The notes under the pieces were generated by a model. The model saw nothing but the letters and a program-made list of their open reading frames with translations, had not been told where the DNA came from and did no database searches. This document shows, piece by piece, positions 36,592-45,363 of a stretch of 64,000 nucleotides of DNA (positions within the stretch are counted from its first letter, which is position 1; every line of letters starts with the position of its first letter). Source of the stretch: Cellulomonas sp. URHD0024 (GTDB taxonomy: Bacteria > Actinomycetota > Actinomycetes > Actinomycetales > Cellulomonadaceae); assembly GCF_000426185.1 (NCBI RefSeq), contig NZ_AUEW01000004.1, positions 124,001-188,000 of the forward strand, written 5' to 3'. The translations under genes and the position numbers were made by a program.

Positions 36592-37167
36592 TCACCGAGC
36601 AGTGCGGTCGCGGATCGGGTCGAGGAGGGCCTCGGCGGTCCACATGGCTGCGTCGGCAATGTCCCGTCCGCTCATGCCGAGCTCGCGTCGCATGGTCACC
36701 CACGTCGTCGACGAGTCGAGGTGGCACAGGGCGGCGACGAGCTGGCGTCGCTCGGGCGCGTCCAGCGAGGGCACCTCGTTGCGCAGCAACGCGTCGAACC
36801 GGTGCCGTTGCGGTGCGGGCTCTGACCCGTTGACGCCCCGCATCGCCGTCTCGGCGACGACATGGGCCAGCTCCGGGCGCCGGTCGTACGCCTCCATGGC
36901 CTCGCGGATCGCGAGGGGCACGTCGAAGATCGACTCCGAATCCTGCCGGGCGAAGATCGTGCCCTCGATCCACGCGGAGGTGGCCAGCAGGAGGTCGACC
37001 CGTGTCGCGTAGTACCGGAAGACCGTTCGCTCCCCGATTCCCGCGCGCGCGGCGATGAGCCGGAAGGAGACGTCGTCGGTGCCGACCTCGTCGATCAGCT
37101 CGGAGTACGCCGTGAGGATCGCCTTCTGGGTCGAGGTGAGCTCAGCGACGGGGTCCGACTCGAGCAC
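36592..37167 (-). CDS. TetR-family regulator (first of two)
   Basis: A 191-aa protein with an N-terminal TetR HTH (VSFRLIAARAGIGERTVFRY) and a helical ligand domain. GTG 37167 overlaps the stop of the upstream tetR gene by one base, so it is the last gene of the urt/permease operon. The ligand is unknown. Confidence 0.82.
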   Translation of the reverse strand: MLESDPVAELTSTQKAILTAYSELIDEVGTDDVSFRLIAARAGIGERTVFRYYATRVDLLLATSAWIEGTIFARQDSESIFDVPLAIREAMEAYDRRPELAHVVAETAMRGVNGSEPAPQRHRFDALLRNEVPSLDAPERRQLVAALCHLDSSTTWVTMRRELGMSGRDIADAAMWTAEALLDPIRDRTAR

Positions 37168-37733
37168 TAGGTCGCCCAGCTCAGTTCCGGCGTCGTCGCG
37201 AGCACCTGGGAGAGGGCGCGATCGAAGGCGTCGAACGTCTCGTCGGCGTTCATGTCGAACCCGGCGCGCATCCGGGCCCAGAAGATCGGGGAGGCGAAGT
37301 AGCGCGCGGCCGCGGCGATGCGCTGCTTGTCGCGACGATTCAGCGTGGGTGCGGCCTCATCGAGCATGCGCACGATGGTGGCGGTGAGCGGCGATGCGGA
37401 CGCTTCCGTCGTGGGCGACAGCGCGGCCCCGCGGGCGGCGACGAACGCGTAGGCCGGCTCGGCGCAGTAGCGGCGGAAACGGTCGCGCACGGCATCGCGG
37501 AACTGCTCCGGTGTGCCGAACTCCGCCAGTGGGAACCGTTCGGCCTCGATCCAGCGGGCCAGTGCCTCCAGCAGGTGCGACCGGGTCGGGAAGCGGCGGT
37601 AGATCGTCCGTTCGGAGACGGCGGTGGCCTCAGCGAGATCGAGATAGGTGATGTCCTCGAAGGTGCGCTCGCGAAGGAGTGCGACGGCACTCGTCAGGAT
37701 CGCACCCGGGGTGTCGACCGGTTCTTCCACCAC
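37167..37733 (-). CDS. TetR-family regulator (second of two)
   Basis: A 188-aa protein with HTH residues ITYLDLAEATAVSERTIYRR near the N-terminus and a helical C-terminal domain. The start lies 40 bp inside the permease gene. Two unlike TetR genes in tandem suggest that they control the permease/urea operon, perhaps as a heterodimer; this is inference. Confidence 0.82.
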   Translation of the reverse strand: MVEEPVDTPGAILTSAVALLRERTFEDITYLDLAEATAVSERTIYRRFPTRSHLLEALARWIEAERFPLAEFGTPEQFRDAVRDRFRRYCAEPAYAFVAARGAALSPTTEASASPLTATIVRMLDEAAPTLNRRDKQRIAAAARYFASPIFWARMRAGFDMNADETFDAFDRALSQVLATTPELSWAT

Positions 37734-39397
37734 GAGTCCTTCCCCTCGGCACCGGAGACCGGGTCGGGATCCGGCGGAAGGAGGTAGCGGCCGGATCTGT
37801 CGAGCGTCAGTGCGAGCGAGGAGACGTACTGGATCTCACCGTTCGGGCCTGGCGTGGACGCCAGCATATCCGGTCGCTCGAAACGGTAGCCGGTGACATG
37901 GCAGCGCAGCCGCTCCGCGGACGGGTTGCCGTCCTCGTCCAGGATCGGCGTCGGGATGCCGTCGCTGCGGCGCCGCAAGTAGTACCGGCCGCGGGTGAGG
38001 ATCGCCATGAGAGGCGTGACCACGACGGCGACGCCGATCGCGATGAGCACCGAGTAGGGCTGCATCCCCGGGCCGAGCAGCCCGAAGAAGCACACCAGCG
38101 AGAGCGCCGACGCGAGGGCGACCGAGGTGAGCCCGACCGGGTTCCAGCTGTGCAGCATCCCCCTGCGGAACTCCGGGAAGCGAGGGGAGATCTTCAGCAC
38201 GTACTTGTTGATCACGATGTCGGCCGAGATGGTCACCAGCCAGGCCATCACCACGTTCGCGTACAGGCTCAGGACGAACGACATGAGGCTGAACACGTCC
38301 ATGACCATGAGCGCGAGGGCGATGAGCAGGTTGAAGGCCACGAAGACCGATCGGCCGGGATAGCGCTTGCGCACCCGGCTGTAGACGTTCGACCAGGCCA
38401 GGGAACCCGAATAGGCGTTCGTCACGTTGATCTTGACCTGCGCGACGACGATCAGGACGATGACGAGCACCAGGGCGAGCCAGTCCGGGAACAGTGACTC
38501 GTACACGCCGAGGAACTGCTGGACCGGCTGCACCGCCCCGTCGCCGATCGTGGGATCGATCTTGACGACCAGGTAGGCCGCGAGGAACACCCCGATCACC
38601 TGCTTCGTGCCGCTGAACACGACCCAGCCGGGGCCGCTGAACAGGAACGCCGCCCACCAGGATCGTCGGTTGGCAGCCGTGCGTGGAGGCATGACCCGGA
38701 TGTAGTCGATCTGCTCGGCGAGCTGCGGGGTGAGGGCGAAGCACACCGAGGCGCCAGCGACGACCGCACGGAAGGTGACGGCCCCGCCCGACTCGCCCGA
38801 GAACTCCAGGAACATGTTCACCGTTCCTGGCTGCGTCACCACGATCCAGACCAGCGGCAGGAGCGCCAGCGCGAGCCAGAGCGGGGTCGTCCAGAAGTGC
38901 AGTCGCTCGAGCGCCCGCATGCCGTAGACGACGATGGGGATCACGACGACCGTCGAGACGACGTAGCCGGCAGGCAGCGGCAATCCGATGGCTGCTTGCA
39001 GACCCTGCGCCATGATCGCGCCCTCGAGGGCGAAGAAGATGCAGGTGAAGCAGCCGAAGATGATGGTGGTGATGATCGACCCGTAGTACCCGAAGCCGGA
39101 TCCGCGCGCGATCAGGTCGAGGTCGAGGTTGTACCGCGCAGCGTAGAACGCCACCGGTAACCCGACCGCGAAGATGATGACGGACGCCAGCGCGATGCTC
39201 AGCACAGCGTTCGTCGTCCCGTGCGCCAGCCCGACGCTCGCCCCGATGGAGAAGTCCGCGAGGAAGGCGATGGACCCGAGCGCGGTGCCCCCGACGGCCA
39301 GGGCGCTCCAGCGTCGGAACGAGCGGGGCACGAAGCGGAAGGCATAGTCCTCAAGACTGTCCTCGGCGGCTGCGCGCGCGTCATCCGCTCGATCCAC
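37694..39397 (-). CDS. NCS1-type purine/cytosine/allantoin permease
   Basis: About 567 aa with 12 predicted transmembrane segments. NCS1 features are visible: an N-terminal amphipathic region (EDYAFRFVPRSFRRW), ALEGAIMAQG in the third region and LAWSNVYSRVRKRYPGRSVF with NVTNAYSG. NCS1 proteins co-transport nucleobases, hydantoins or allantoin. Placement directly after urtE suggests import of a nitrogen-rich compound that yields urea. I chose GTG 39397 because GGAGGTGG precedes it; GTG 39412 is the frame's first start. The C-terminal 90 residues are hydrophilic. Confidence 0.78.
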   Translation of the reverse strand: MDRADDARAAAEDSLEDYAFRFVPRSFRRWSALAVGGTALGSIAFLADFSIGASVGLAHGTTNAVLSIALASVIIFAVGLPVAFYAARYNLDLDLIARGSGFGYYGSIITTIIFGCFTCIFFALEGAIMAQGLQAAIGLPLPAGYVVSTVVVIPIVVYGMRALERLHFWTTPLWLALALLPLVWIVVTQPGTVNMFLEFSGESGGAVTFRAVVAGASVCFALTPQLAEQIDYIRVMPPRTAANRRSWWAAFLFSGPGWVVFSGTKQVIGVFLAAYLVVKIDPTIGDGAVQPVQQFLGVYESLFPDWLALVLVIVLIVVAQVKINVTNAYSGSLAWSNVYSRVRKRYPGRSVFVAFNLLIALALMVMDVFSLMSFVLSLYANVVMAWLVTISADIVINKYVLKISPRFPEFRRGMLHSWNPVGLTSVALASALSLVCFFGLLGPGMQPYSVLIAIGVAVVVTPLMAILTRGRYYLRRRSDGIPTPILDEDGNPSAERLRCHVTGYRFERPDMLASTPGPNGEIQYVSSLALTLDRSGRYLLPPDPDPVSGAEGKDSWWKNRSTPRVRS

Positions 39398-39479
39398 CCA
39401 TTCCACCTCCACCCTGCGCGATGTCCGTACTCTGTCGACGGCGTGTTTCGCGCGTGTTGCCGTCAGGACTCGATCAGGC

Positions 39480-40166
39480 TCAGATCACCATCGCGTCGCG
39501 TACGGCACCCAGGGAGGCCCTGCCGCCGAAGCCCGTCTGCGTCACGCGGCCGGAGGCGAGCACGACGTACTTCTCCGCGGCCTCGAGAGCGAAGCCGATG
39601 TGCTGCTCGACCAGCAGCACGCTGAGACCACCCTCGGCCAGGTCCATGATCGTCGCCTCGATCTCGGCGACGATGGTGGGTTGGATGCCCTCGGTCGGCT
39701 CGTCGAGGATGAGGAGCTTCGGTTCGGTGATCAGCGCCCGGGCGATGGCGAGCTGCTGGCGCTGGCCACCGGAGAGCAGCCCGGCCTTCCGGGTGGCGAA
39801 CTGTGCGAGCGCCGGGAACCGCTCCAGCATCTCGGCGATCTTCGCCCTGCCGTTGCTGCGGCCGTCGGCGACGAGCTGAAGGTTCTCCATCGTCGTCAGC
39901 TGCCCGAAGGACTGCTGGCCCTGGGCCACGTAGGCCATCCCGCGCTGGACGCGACGGTGAGGTGCCAGCTGGGTGACGTCCTCGCCGTCGAACAGCACAG
40001 TGCCGTGGGTCGGGCGGACGAGGCCGATCGTGGCGCGCAGCAGCGTGGACTTGCCGGCGCCGTTGTGGCCCAGGACGGCGACCACCTTGGCGGACCCAGG
40101 GATCGACACCCCGTACAGGACGCTGGTGCGGCCGTAGCCGGCGTGCACGTCGATGATCTCCAGCAT
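39480..40166 (-). CDS. urtE: Urea ABC transporter ATP-binding protein UrtE
   Basis: A 228-aa LivF-type ABC ATPase. Walker A is GHNGAGKST, the signature is LSGGQRQQLAIARAL, Walker B is LLILDEPTEGIQP. The EGIQP variant is typical of UrtE. The ATG has GGAGG upstream and overlaps the urtD stop by one base. It powers urea import with UrtD. Confidence 0.92.
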   Translation of the reverse strand: MLEIIDVHAGYGRTSVLYGVSIPGSAKVVAVLGHNGAGKSTLLRATIGLVRPTHGTVLFDGEDVTQLAPHRRVQRGMAYVAQGQQSFGQLTTMENLQLVADGRSNGRAKIAEMLERFPALAQFATRKAGLLSGGQRQQLAIARALITEPKLLILDEPTEGIQPTIVAEIEATIMDLAEGGLSVLLVEQHIGFALEAAEKYVVLASGRVTQTGFGGRASLGAVRDAMVI

Positions 40167-40933
40167 CAGTCGGCCTCCTTGGTGGTCGAGATTGCCCCCG
40201 TGGTGCCGAGGTACACCGCCTGCACGCGCGGATCGGCCTGCACCTCGGCGACCGAGCCCTCGCTCAGCACCCGTCCCTGGTGCAGCACGGTCACCCGGGT
40301 GGCGAACCTGCGCATGAAGTCCATGTCGTGCTCGACCACCACCACCGCCCGGTCCTCCGCGACCCTCCCGAGCAGCTCCCCGGTGGCGGTGCGTTCGTCC
40401 TGGCTCATGCCCGCGACCGGCTCGTCGAGGAGCAGCAGCTTCGCGTCCTGCACCAGCAACATCGCGATCTCCAGCCACTGCTTCTGGCCGTGGGACAGGA
40501 TCCCCGCCGGCGTCTCCCGCTCCTGCTGGAGACCGGACTGGTCGAGCGCCCGCTCGATCGCTGGGTCGATCCCGCGTCGGGCACGCAGCAGGGAGAGTGC
40601 CGACCGGTGCAGGCCCGCGGCGATGTCGAGGTTCTGGAGCACGGTGAGCTCCGCGAACACGCTTGCGGTCTGGAAGGTGCGACCGACACCGAGCCGGACG
40701 ATCTTCTCGGCGGGCGTGCCGAGCAGCTCCGTGCCGCCGAGCGTCGCCGATCCGGTCCCAGCGGACAGGCCGGTGACGGCGTCGATGCACGTCGTCTTGC
40801 CCGCGCCGTTCGGGCCGATGAGGAAGCGGACCTCCCCGGGGTGCGCGTCGAACGAGACGCCGTCCACGGCGACGAACCCGTCGAACTCGACCCGCAGGTC
40901 GGTGACCACCAGCGATCCGTCAGTGACGCTCAC
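40166..40933 (-). CDS. urtD: Urea ABC transporter ATP-binding protein UrtD
   Basis: A 255-aa LivG-type ATPase. Walker A is GPNGAGKTT, followed by the UrtD-like GVGRTFQTASVFAELTVLQN, the signature LSHGQKQWLEIAMLL and Walker B LLLLDEPVAGMS. The GTG at 40933 overlaps the urtC stop (GTGA), and upstream in-frame sequence belongs to urtC. Confidence 0.92.
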   Translation of the reverse strand: MSVTDGSLVVTDLRVEFDGFVAVDGVSFDAHPGEVRFLIGPNGAGKTTCIDAVTGLSAGTGSATLGGTELLGTPAEKIVRLGVGRTFQTASVFAELTVLQNLDIAAGLHRSALSLLRARRGIDPAIERALDQSGLQQERETPAGILSHGQKQWLEIAMLLVQDAKLLLLDEPVAGMSQDERTATGELLGRVAEDRAVVVVEHDMDFMRRFATRVTVLHQGRVLSEGSVAEVQADPRVQAVYLGTTGAISTTKEAD

Positions 40934-42012
40934 CGGAGCACCACCTCCGGAACGGCGACGGGTGCCGGACGTGGGCGGCGCCTCACGCTCCAGACCCTGC
41001 TGAACACCGACGCCAACCCTCCCGGGATGAAGAGGGTCACGAGGATGAAGAGGAGACCAAGGACATAGACCCAGCCGCCGGGCCAGGTGGAGCCGAGGCT
41101 CGACTGCCCCCACCCGACCGCGATCGCTCCCAGTGCCGGCCCGAACAGCGACGCCCGGCCGCCGAGGGCGACCCCAGCGATCATCAGGATCGATGCCGAG
41201 GCTCCGAGCTCCGCGGGGGTGATGATGCCGACGATCGGCACGAACATCGCCCCGCCGACTCCCGCCATCACGGCCGCGACCACGTAGGCGACCAGTTTCA
41301 CGTCTGCCGGGTCGTAGCCGAGGAACCTCACCCGCTCCTCGGCGTCCCGCGTCGCCACCAGCAGTTCGCCGAGGCGGCTCCGGCGAAGCTGCCACGCCAC
41401 CAGCAGGCACACGATCAGCAGCGAGGCCGCGATCGCATAGACCATCAGCTTGTTCGTGTCGTCGCTCAGGGTGAAACCGAAGAAGTACTTGAAGTCGCTG
41501 AGCCCGGTGTCACCCCCGGTCTCCCGGATGGTGGAGCTGATCAGGACGGCCAGTGCCACCGCGAGGGCTTGGCTGAGGATGGCGAAGTAGGCACCTTTGA
41601 CCCGGCGCTTGAAGAGGGCGTAGCCGAGGACCGAGGCGACGATCGCGGGGAGGAAGGCGATGGCGAGCAACGTGAAGAGCTCACTGCGGAACGGCTCCCA
41701 GAATGCCGGGAGGTCTCCGAGGGGGTCGTAGAGGATCATGAAGGTCGGGAGCCTGCCGGGCCCCGCGGTCTCCAGCGTCAGGTGCATCGCCATGCAGTAC
41801 GCGCCGAGCCCGAAGAAGACGCCCTGGCCCAGGACCAGCATCCCGCCGCGACCCCAGGCCAGGCCGATGCCGACGGCTGCCATCGCCAGGCAGCAGTACT
41901 TCCCGAGGTTGTTGATCCAGTGCATCGAGAGCGTCGCGGGTACGACGAGCAGCAGGAGGACGGCGAACACCCCGATGCCGATGAGGGGGAGCCACGGTCG
42001 GACCTTGGTCAT
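40930..42012 (-). CDS. urtC: Urea ABC transporter permease UrtC
   Basis: A 360-aa LivM-type membrane protein with about nine or ten hydrophobic segments. UrtC-typical sequence includes GRGGMLVLGQGVFFGLGAYC, FFGFTLSDDTNKL, and the EAA-like TRDAEERVRFLGYDPADVKL. ATG 42012 overlaps the urtB stop (ATGA). Confidence 0.92.
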   Translation of the reverse strand: MTKVRPWLPLIGIGVFAVLLLLVVPATLSMHWINNLGKYCCLAMAAVGIGLAWGRGGMLVLGQGVFFGLGAYCMAMHLTLETAGPGRLPTFMILYDPLGDLPAFWEPFRSELFTLLAIAFLPAIVASVLGYALFKRRVKGAYFAILSQALAVALAVLISSTIRETGGDTGLSDFKYFFGFTLSDDTNKLMVYAIAASLLIVCLLVAWQLRRSRLGELLVATRDAEERVRFLGYDPADVKLVAYVVAAVMAGVGGAMFVPIVGIITPAELGASASILMIAGVALGGRASLFGPALGAIAVGWGQSSLGSTWPGGWVYVLGLLFILVTLFIPGGLASVFSRVWSVRRRPRPAPVAVPEVVLR

Positions 42013-42893
42013 GTCAACCCTCTCGTGCGCACGGTGAAGAGGCCCTGGGGACGGAACTGGAGGAAGACCACGACGAGCACGAAGGTCAGTACCTGGGCCA
42101 TGCTGCCCGTCGTCCAGTCCGCGAAGAACGCCAGCGAGACGCCCACGCCCCAGGCGGCGATCACGGTGCCCTTGATCTGCCCGATGCCGCCGGCGACGAC
42201 GACGAGGAAGGCCGGGATGATGTAGCGCGTGCCCATCTGGGAGTTGGTGCCGCCGATCAGGGATGCCGCGACGCCGGCGACGCCGGCCAGGCCCGATCCC
42301 ACGAAGAAGGTGATCCGGTCGACGGTGCGCGTGTTCACGCCGCTCGTCTCGGCCAGGTCGCGGTTCTGCACCGTGGCGCGGATCCGCCGGCCGAACGACG
42401 TGTACCTGAGCCAGGCAGCCAGCGCGGTCACGCAGAGGATCGCGAGCACGATGGTGAACACCTGGCGCAGCGGCCACTCGTAGCCGAGGACGTCGAGCTG
42501 GCCGTCCAGCCAGCTCGGCTTCTCCACCGGGACGCCCTGTGCCGGGAAGATCTGGAGGGCGATCTGCTGGAGGATCAGGCTCACCCCGACGGTGACGAGG
42601 AGGGTGTCGAGAGGCCGCTTGTACATCCATTGGATGATGCCGACCTCGAGCAGAAGGCCGAGGAGCCCCGCCCCCAGGAACGCCAGCGGCAGCGCCACGG
42701 GGATCGAGATGTTGCTGGAGGTGATGACCAGCTGGGTGAGGTACGCGATGAAGGCGCCCGCCATGATGAAGTCCCCGTGGGCCATGTTGATCACCCCCAT
42801 CTGCCCGAAGGTCAGGGTGAGTCCGAGCGCCGCGAGCAGGAGCAGTGCACCCGCCGCGCTGCCGTTCAGCAGCGGCGCGATCAATGCGTCCAC
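42009..42893 (-). CDS. urtB: Urea ABC transporter permease UrtB
   Basis: A 294-aa LivH-type permease. Family sequence is visible in LTLTFGQMGVINMAHGDFIM, the cytoplasmic loop TVQNRDLAETSGVNTRTVDR and TNSQMGTRYIIPAFLVVVAG. I chose GTG 42893 because GGAGGGAG precedes it. The start is separated from urtA by a strong hairpin. Confidence 0.92.
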   Translation of the reverse strand: MDALIAPLLNGSAAGALLLLAALGLTLTFGQMGVINMAHGDFIMAGAFIAYLTQLVITSSNISIPVALPLAFLGAGLLGLLLEVGIIQWMYKRPLDTLLVTVGVSLILQQIALQIFPAQGVPVEKPSWLDGQLDVLGYEWPLRQVFTIVLAILCVTALAAWLRYTSFGRRIRATVQNRDLAETSGVNTRTVDRITFFVGSGLAGVAGVAASLIGGTNSQMGTRYIIPAFLVVVAGGIGQIKGTVIAAWGVGVSLAFFADWTTGSMAQVLTFVLVVVFLQFRPQGLFTVRTRGLT

Positions 42894-42950
42894 GTGGGGT
42901 CTCCCTCCGTGCGGTGGGTGGGGTGGTGGGTGAGCAGAACCCCTCGGAGC

Positions 42951-42984
42951 GCGGGGGCCCGTGCCGTAGGGCACGGGCCCCCGC
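42951..42984 (-). promoter_or_regulatory. 15-bp perfect hairpin between urtA and urtB
   Basis: GCGGGGGCCCGTGCC (42951-42965) pairs perfectly with 42970-42984 around a 4-base loop. It lacks a T-run in either direction. Located after the binding-protein gene, it probably limits read-through or protects urtA mRNA, giving more UrtA than membrane components. Confidence 0.75.
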
Positions 42985-43033
42985 GTCCGGTGGGTCCCGC
43001 CGGACGCGCAGGCTGCCGGCTAGGTGCTGGTGA

Positions 43034-44338
43034 TCAGCCCGCCGCAGCCACGAGGGCGTCGCGGACGTCGGCCGGGAACCAGTCCGACTTCTTGAGGTAC
43101 GGGTCCGGCTCGATCGGGGCGTCCGACGACCAGACGATGTCGAACTGGTTGTCGGCGTTGATCTTCCCGATGTGACCCACCTTCGAGATGTGGTGGTTCT
43201 CCCCGTCCAGGGCGACCGGGCCCTCGGGTGCGTCGATCGTGATGCCGCCGGCCGCGGCAGCGGCGTTGATGTCGTCGACCTCGAACGAGTCGGCCTTCTC
43301 CACCAGGGCCTTGTAGAGGTACAGCGAGATGTAGGCCGCCTCCATCGGGTCGGAGGTCACCCCGCTGCTTCCGGGGTAGGCCTTCCAGTCCTCGATGAAC
43401 TTCGCGTTCGCCGGGCTCTCGATCGACTGGAAGTAGTTCCACGACGCGTAGTTGCCCGTGACCTCGTGACCCATGGACGGCGCCTCCTCCTCGGCGATCG
43501 AGACCGAGATGATCGGGGTCGTCGCCGGGGTGAGCCCGGCGTCGTAGTAGGCCTTGATGAAGCCGACGTTGGACGAGCCGTTGATGGTGTTGAAGATGAA
43601 GTCGGGCTTCGCTTCGGCGATCTTCGCCACCTGGGTGGTCCAGTCGTCCTTGTCGAGCGGCACGTACTCCTCACCGACGATCTTGATGCCGAGCTCCGCC
43701 GCGTACAGCTTGATGATCGCGTTGGCCGTCCGCGGGAACACGTAGTCCGACCCGGCCAGGAACAGGGTCTTCACACCCTGGGAGGCGAGGAAGTCCATCG
43801 CCGGGAGGATCTGCTGGTTCGTGGTGGCGCCGGTGTAGTAGATGTTCGGCGACGACTCGAGACCTTCGTACTGGACCGGGTAGAAGAACAGACCGTTGTT
43901 CTCCTCGACGACTGGCTTGACGGCCTTTCGGGAGGAGGAGGTCCAGCCGCCGAAGATCGCGCCGACGCAGTCCTGGGTGAGCAGCTTGTCGGTCTTCTCG
44001 GCAAACGTCGGCCAGTCGGTGGCGCCGTCTTCCTGGACGTACTCGATCTTCTTGCCGAGGATGCCGCCGTCAGCGTTGATCTCGTCCGCAGCCATGTGCA
44101 GCACGTTGGAGACGGTCTTCTCCGAGATCGCCATGCCGCCGGTCAGCGAGTTGAGGAAGCCGAGCTTGATGGTGTCTCCGGAGGTGTCGATGCAGCTCGT
44201 GGAGGTGGCGGTCGCTCCGGGCTCCGCCGTGCTGTCGGCGCGGTCGCCACAACCGGAGAGCGCGAGCGCAGTGATCGCGGCGAGCGCGCCTGTGGCGGCC
44301 ACGACCGTCGTGCCGCGCCGTCTGCTGGTGATGCGCAT
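43034..44338 (-). CDS. urtA: Urea ABC transporter substrate-binding lipoprotein UrtA
   Basis: A 434-aa protein with a lipoprotein signal (AITALALSGCGDRA) followed by a type I periplasmic-binding fold. UrtA hallmarks are LGFLNSLTGGMAISEKTV, AVKPVVEENNGLFFYPVQYE and NGSSNVGFIKAYYDAGLTP. It captures urea outside the membrane. I chose ATG 44338 with GGAG six bases upstream; ATG 44350 is an alternative. Confidence 0.93.
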   Translation of the reverse strand: MRITSRRRGTTVVAATGALAAITALALSGCGDRADSTAEPGATATSTSCIDTSGDTIKLGFLNSLTGGMAISEKTVSNVLHMAADEINADGGILGKKIEYVQEDGATDWPTFAEKTDKLLTQDCVGAIFGGWTSSSRKAVKPVVEENNGLFFYPVQYEGLESSPNIYYTGATTNQQILPAMDFLASQGVKTLFLAGSDYVFPRTANAIIKLYAAELGIKIVGEEYVPLDKDDWTTQVAKIAEAKPDFIFNTINGSSNVGFIKAYYDAGLTPATTPIISVSIAEEEAPSMGHEVTGNYASWNYFQSIESPANAKFIEDWKAYPGSSGVTSDPMEAAYISLYLYKALVEKADSFEVDDINAAAAAGGITIDAPEGPVALDGENHHISKVGHIGKINADNQFDIVWSSDAPIEPDPYLKKSDWFPADVRDALVAAAG

Positions 44339-44711
44339 GGAGAACTCCATTCGAGGGGGTGTGATGCGAGTCCGGGCAGGATCGGTTTCAGGGCCGAGAA
44401 TCCGCGACGACCGCGATCCGGTCCGAGTGCCGGGTGCGCGTTGCCGCGGTACTGCCGAGCGAGCCGTCGTTGCGGCAGACGACTCGACCAAGCCCAGCCG
44501 CCGCCAGGATCCTGTCGGCTGCTGCGATGACACACCTTGAGTCGCTGGCATTGCCCTGCCATTGCTGAGGCGTGTCGATCGCGTTAAATGTCCGCCCGGA
44601 ACAGGCGCTTGGCCCGAGTTCGGTCATCGCGCATGGCACACTTCTGACACCCGGCCGGGCACCGGCGGGTGATGCGATGTCAGCGAACCGGCGCAGCCGA
44701 GCGGAGGCCTC
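44339..44711. promoter_or_regulatory. Divergent promoter region between urtA and ureA
   Basis: About 370 non-coding bases separate the divergent urea-uptake and urease operons, so both promoters should lie here. I could not identify a clear GlnR/NtcA-type operator, a standard -10/-35 pair or a guanidine riboswitch core by eye. Confidence 0.6.
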
Positions 44712-45014
44712 ATGCACTTCACACCAGCGGAGACGGAGAAGCTGCTCCTCGCCGTCGCCGGCATGGTCGCGCGCGATCGGCTCGCCCGCGGTGTCCCGTT
44801 GAACCACCCCGAGGCCACCGCCCTCATCGCGACCTGGGTGCTGGAGGGTGCCCGCGAGGGACGCGGCGTCGCCGAACTCATGTCCGCCGGCCGCGGCGTC
44901 CTGCGTCGCGAGCAGGTTCTGCCCGGCGTTCCCGAGATGCTCGTCGACATCCAGGTCGAGGCGACGTTCCCCGACGGTCGCAAGCTCGTGACGATCCACC
45001 ACCCCATCGACTGA
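44712..45014 (+). CDS. ureA: Urease gamma subunit
   Basis: A 100-aa small urease structural subunit. [30 protein letters not shown] and [18 protein letters not shown] are diagnostic. It is the first gene of the urease operon, 10 bp before ureB. Confidence 0.96.
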   Translation: MHFTPAETEKLLLAVAGMVARDRLARGVPLNHPEATALIATWVLEGAREGRGVAELMSAGRGVLRREQVLPGVPEMLVDIQVEATFPDGRKLVTIHHPID

Positions 45015-45024
45015 AGGGCCGATC

Positions 45025-45363
45025 GTGGCGCACGCATCCAGCACGGGTCCCGGTTCCTCCCGCATCCAGCCGGGCGAGGTCGAGCTCAACGCCGACCGCA
45101 CGGCGGCCGAGCGGATCCGCCTGGTCTTCCTCAACACCGGCGACCGGCCCATCCAGGTCGGCTCCCACATCCACCTGCCTGACGCGAACAGCGCCCTCGA
45201 CTTCGATCGTGCCGCCGCGCACGGGTTCCGCTTCGACATCCCGTCGGGCACGTCCCAGCGCTTCGAGCCTGGTGCCTCTCGCGAGCTCGACGCCGTCGCG
45301 ATCCGCGGCAAGCGGGTCGTGCCGGGCATCCAGATCCGCTCCGACGGGACGGGTGCCCTCTGA
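45025..45363 (+). CDS. ureB: Urease beta subunit
   Basis: A 112-aa protein. [12 protein letters not shown], then [19 protein letters not shown] and [19 protein letters not shown] match UreB; most homologues have HFHFFEVN where this reads HIHLPDAN, a mild divergence. GTG 45025. Its stop overlaps the ureC start (TGATG). Confidence 0.94.
   Translation: MAHASSTGPGSSRIQPGEVELNADRTAAERIRLVFLNTGDRPIQVGSHIHLPDANSALDFDRAAAHGFRFDIPSGTSQRFEPGASRELDAVAIRGKRVVPGIQIRSDGTGAL

Noticed and set aside
44339..44711. Guanidine (ykkC-type) riboswitch upstream of urtA
   Set aside because: Considered because urea-related transporters can be so regulated; I could not find the conserved core on the minus strand.
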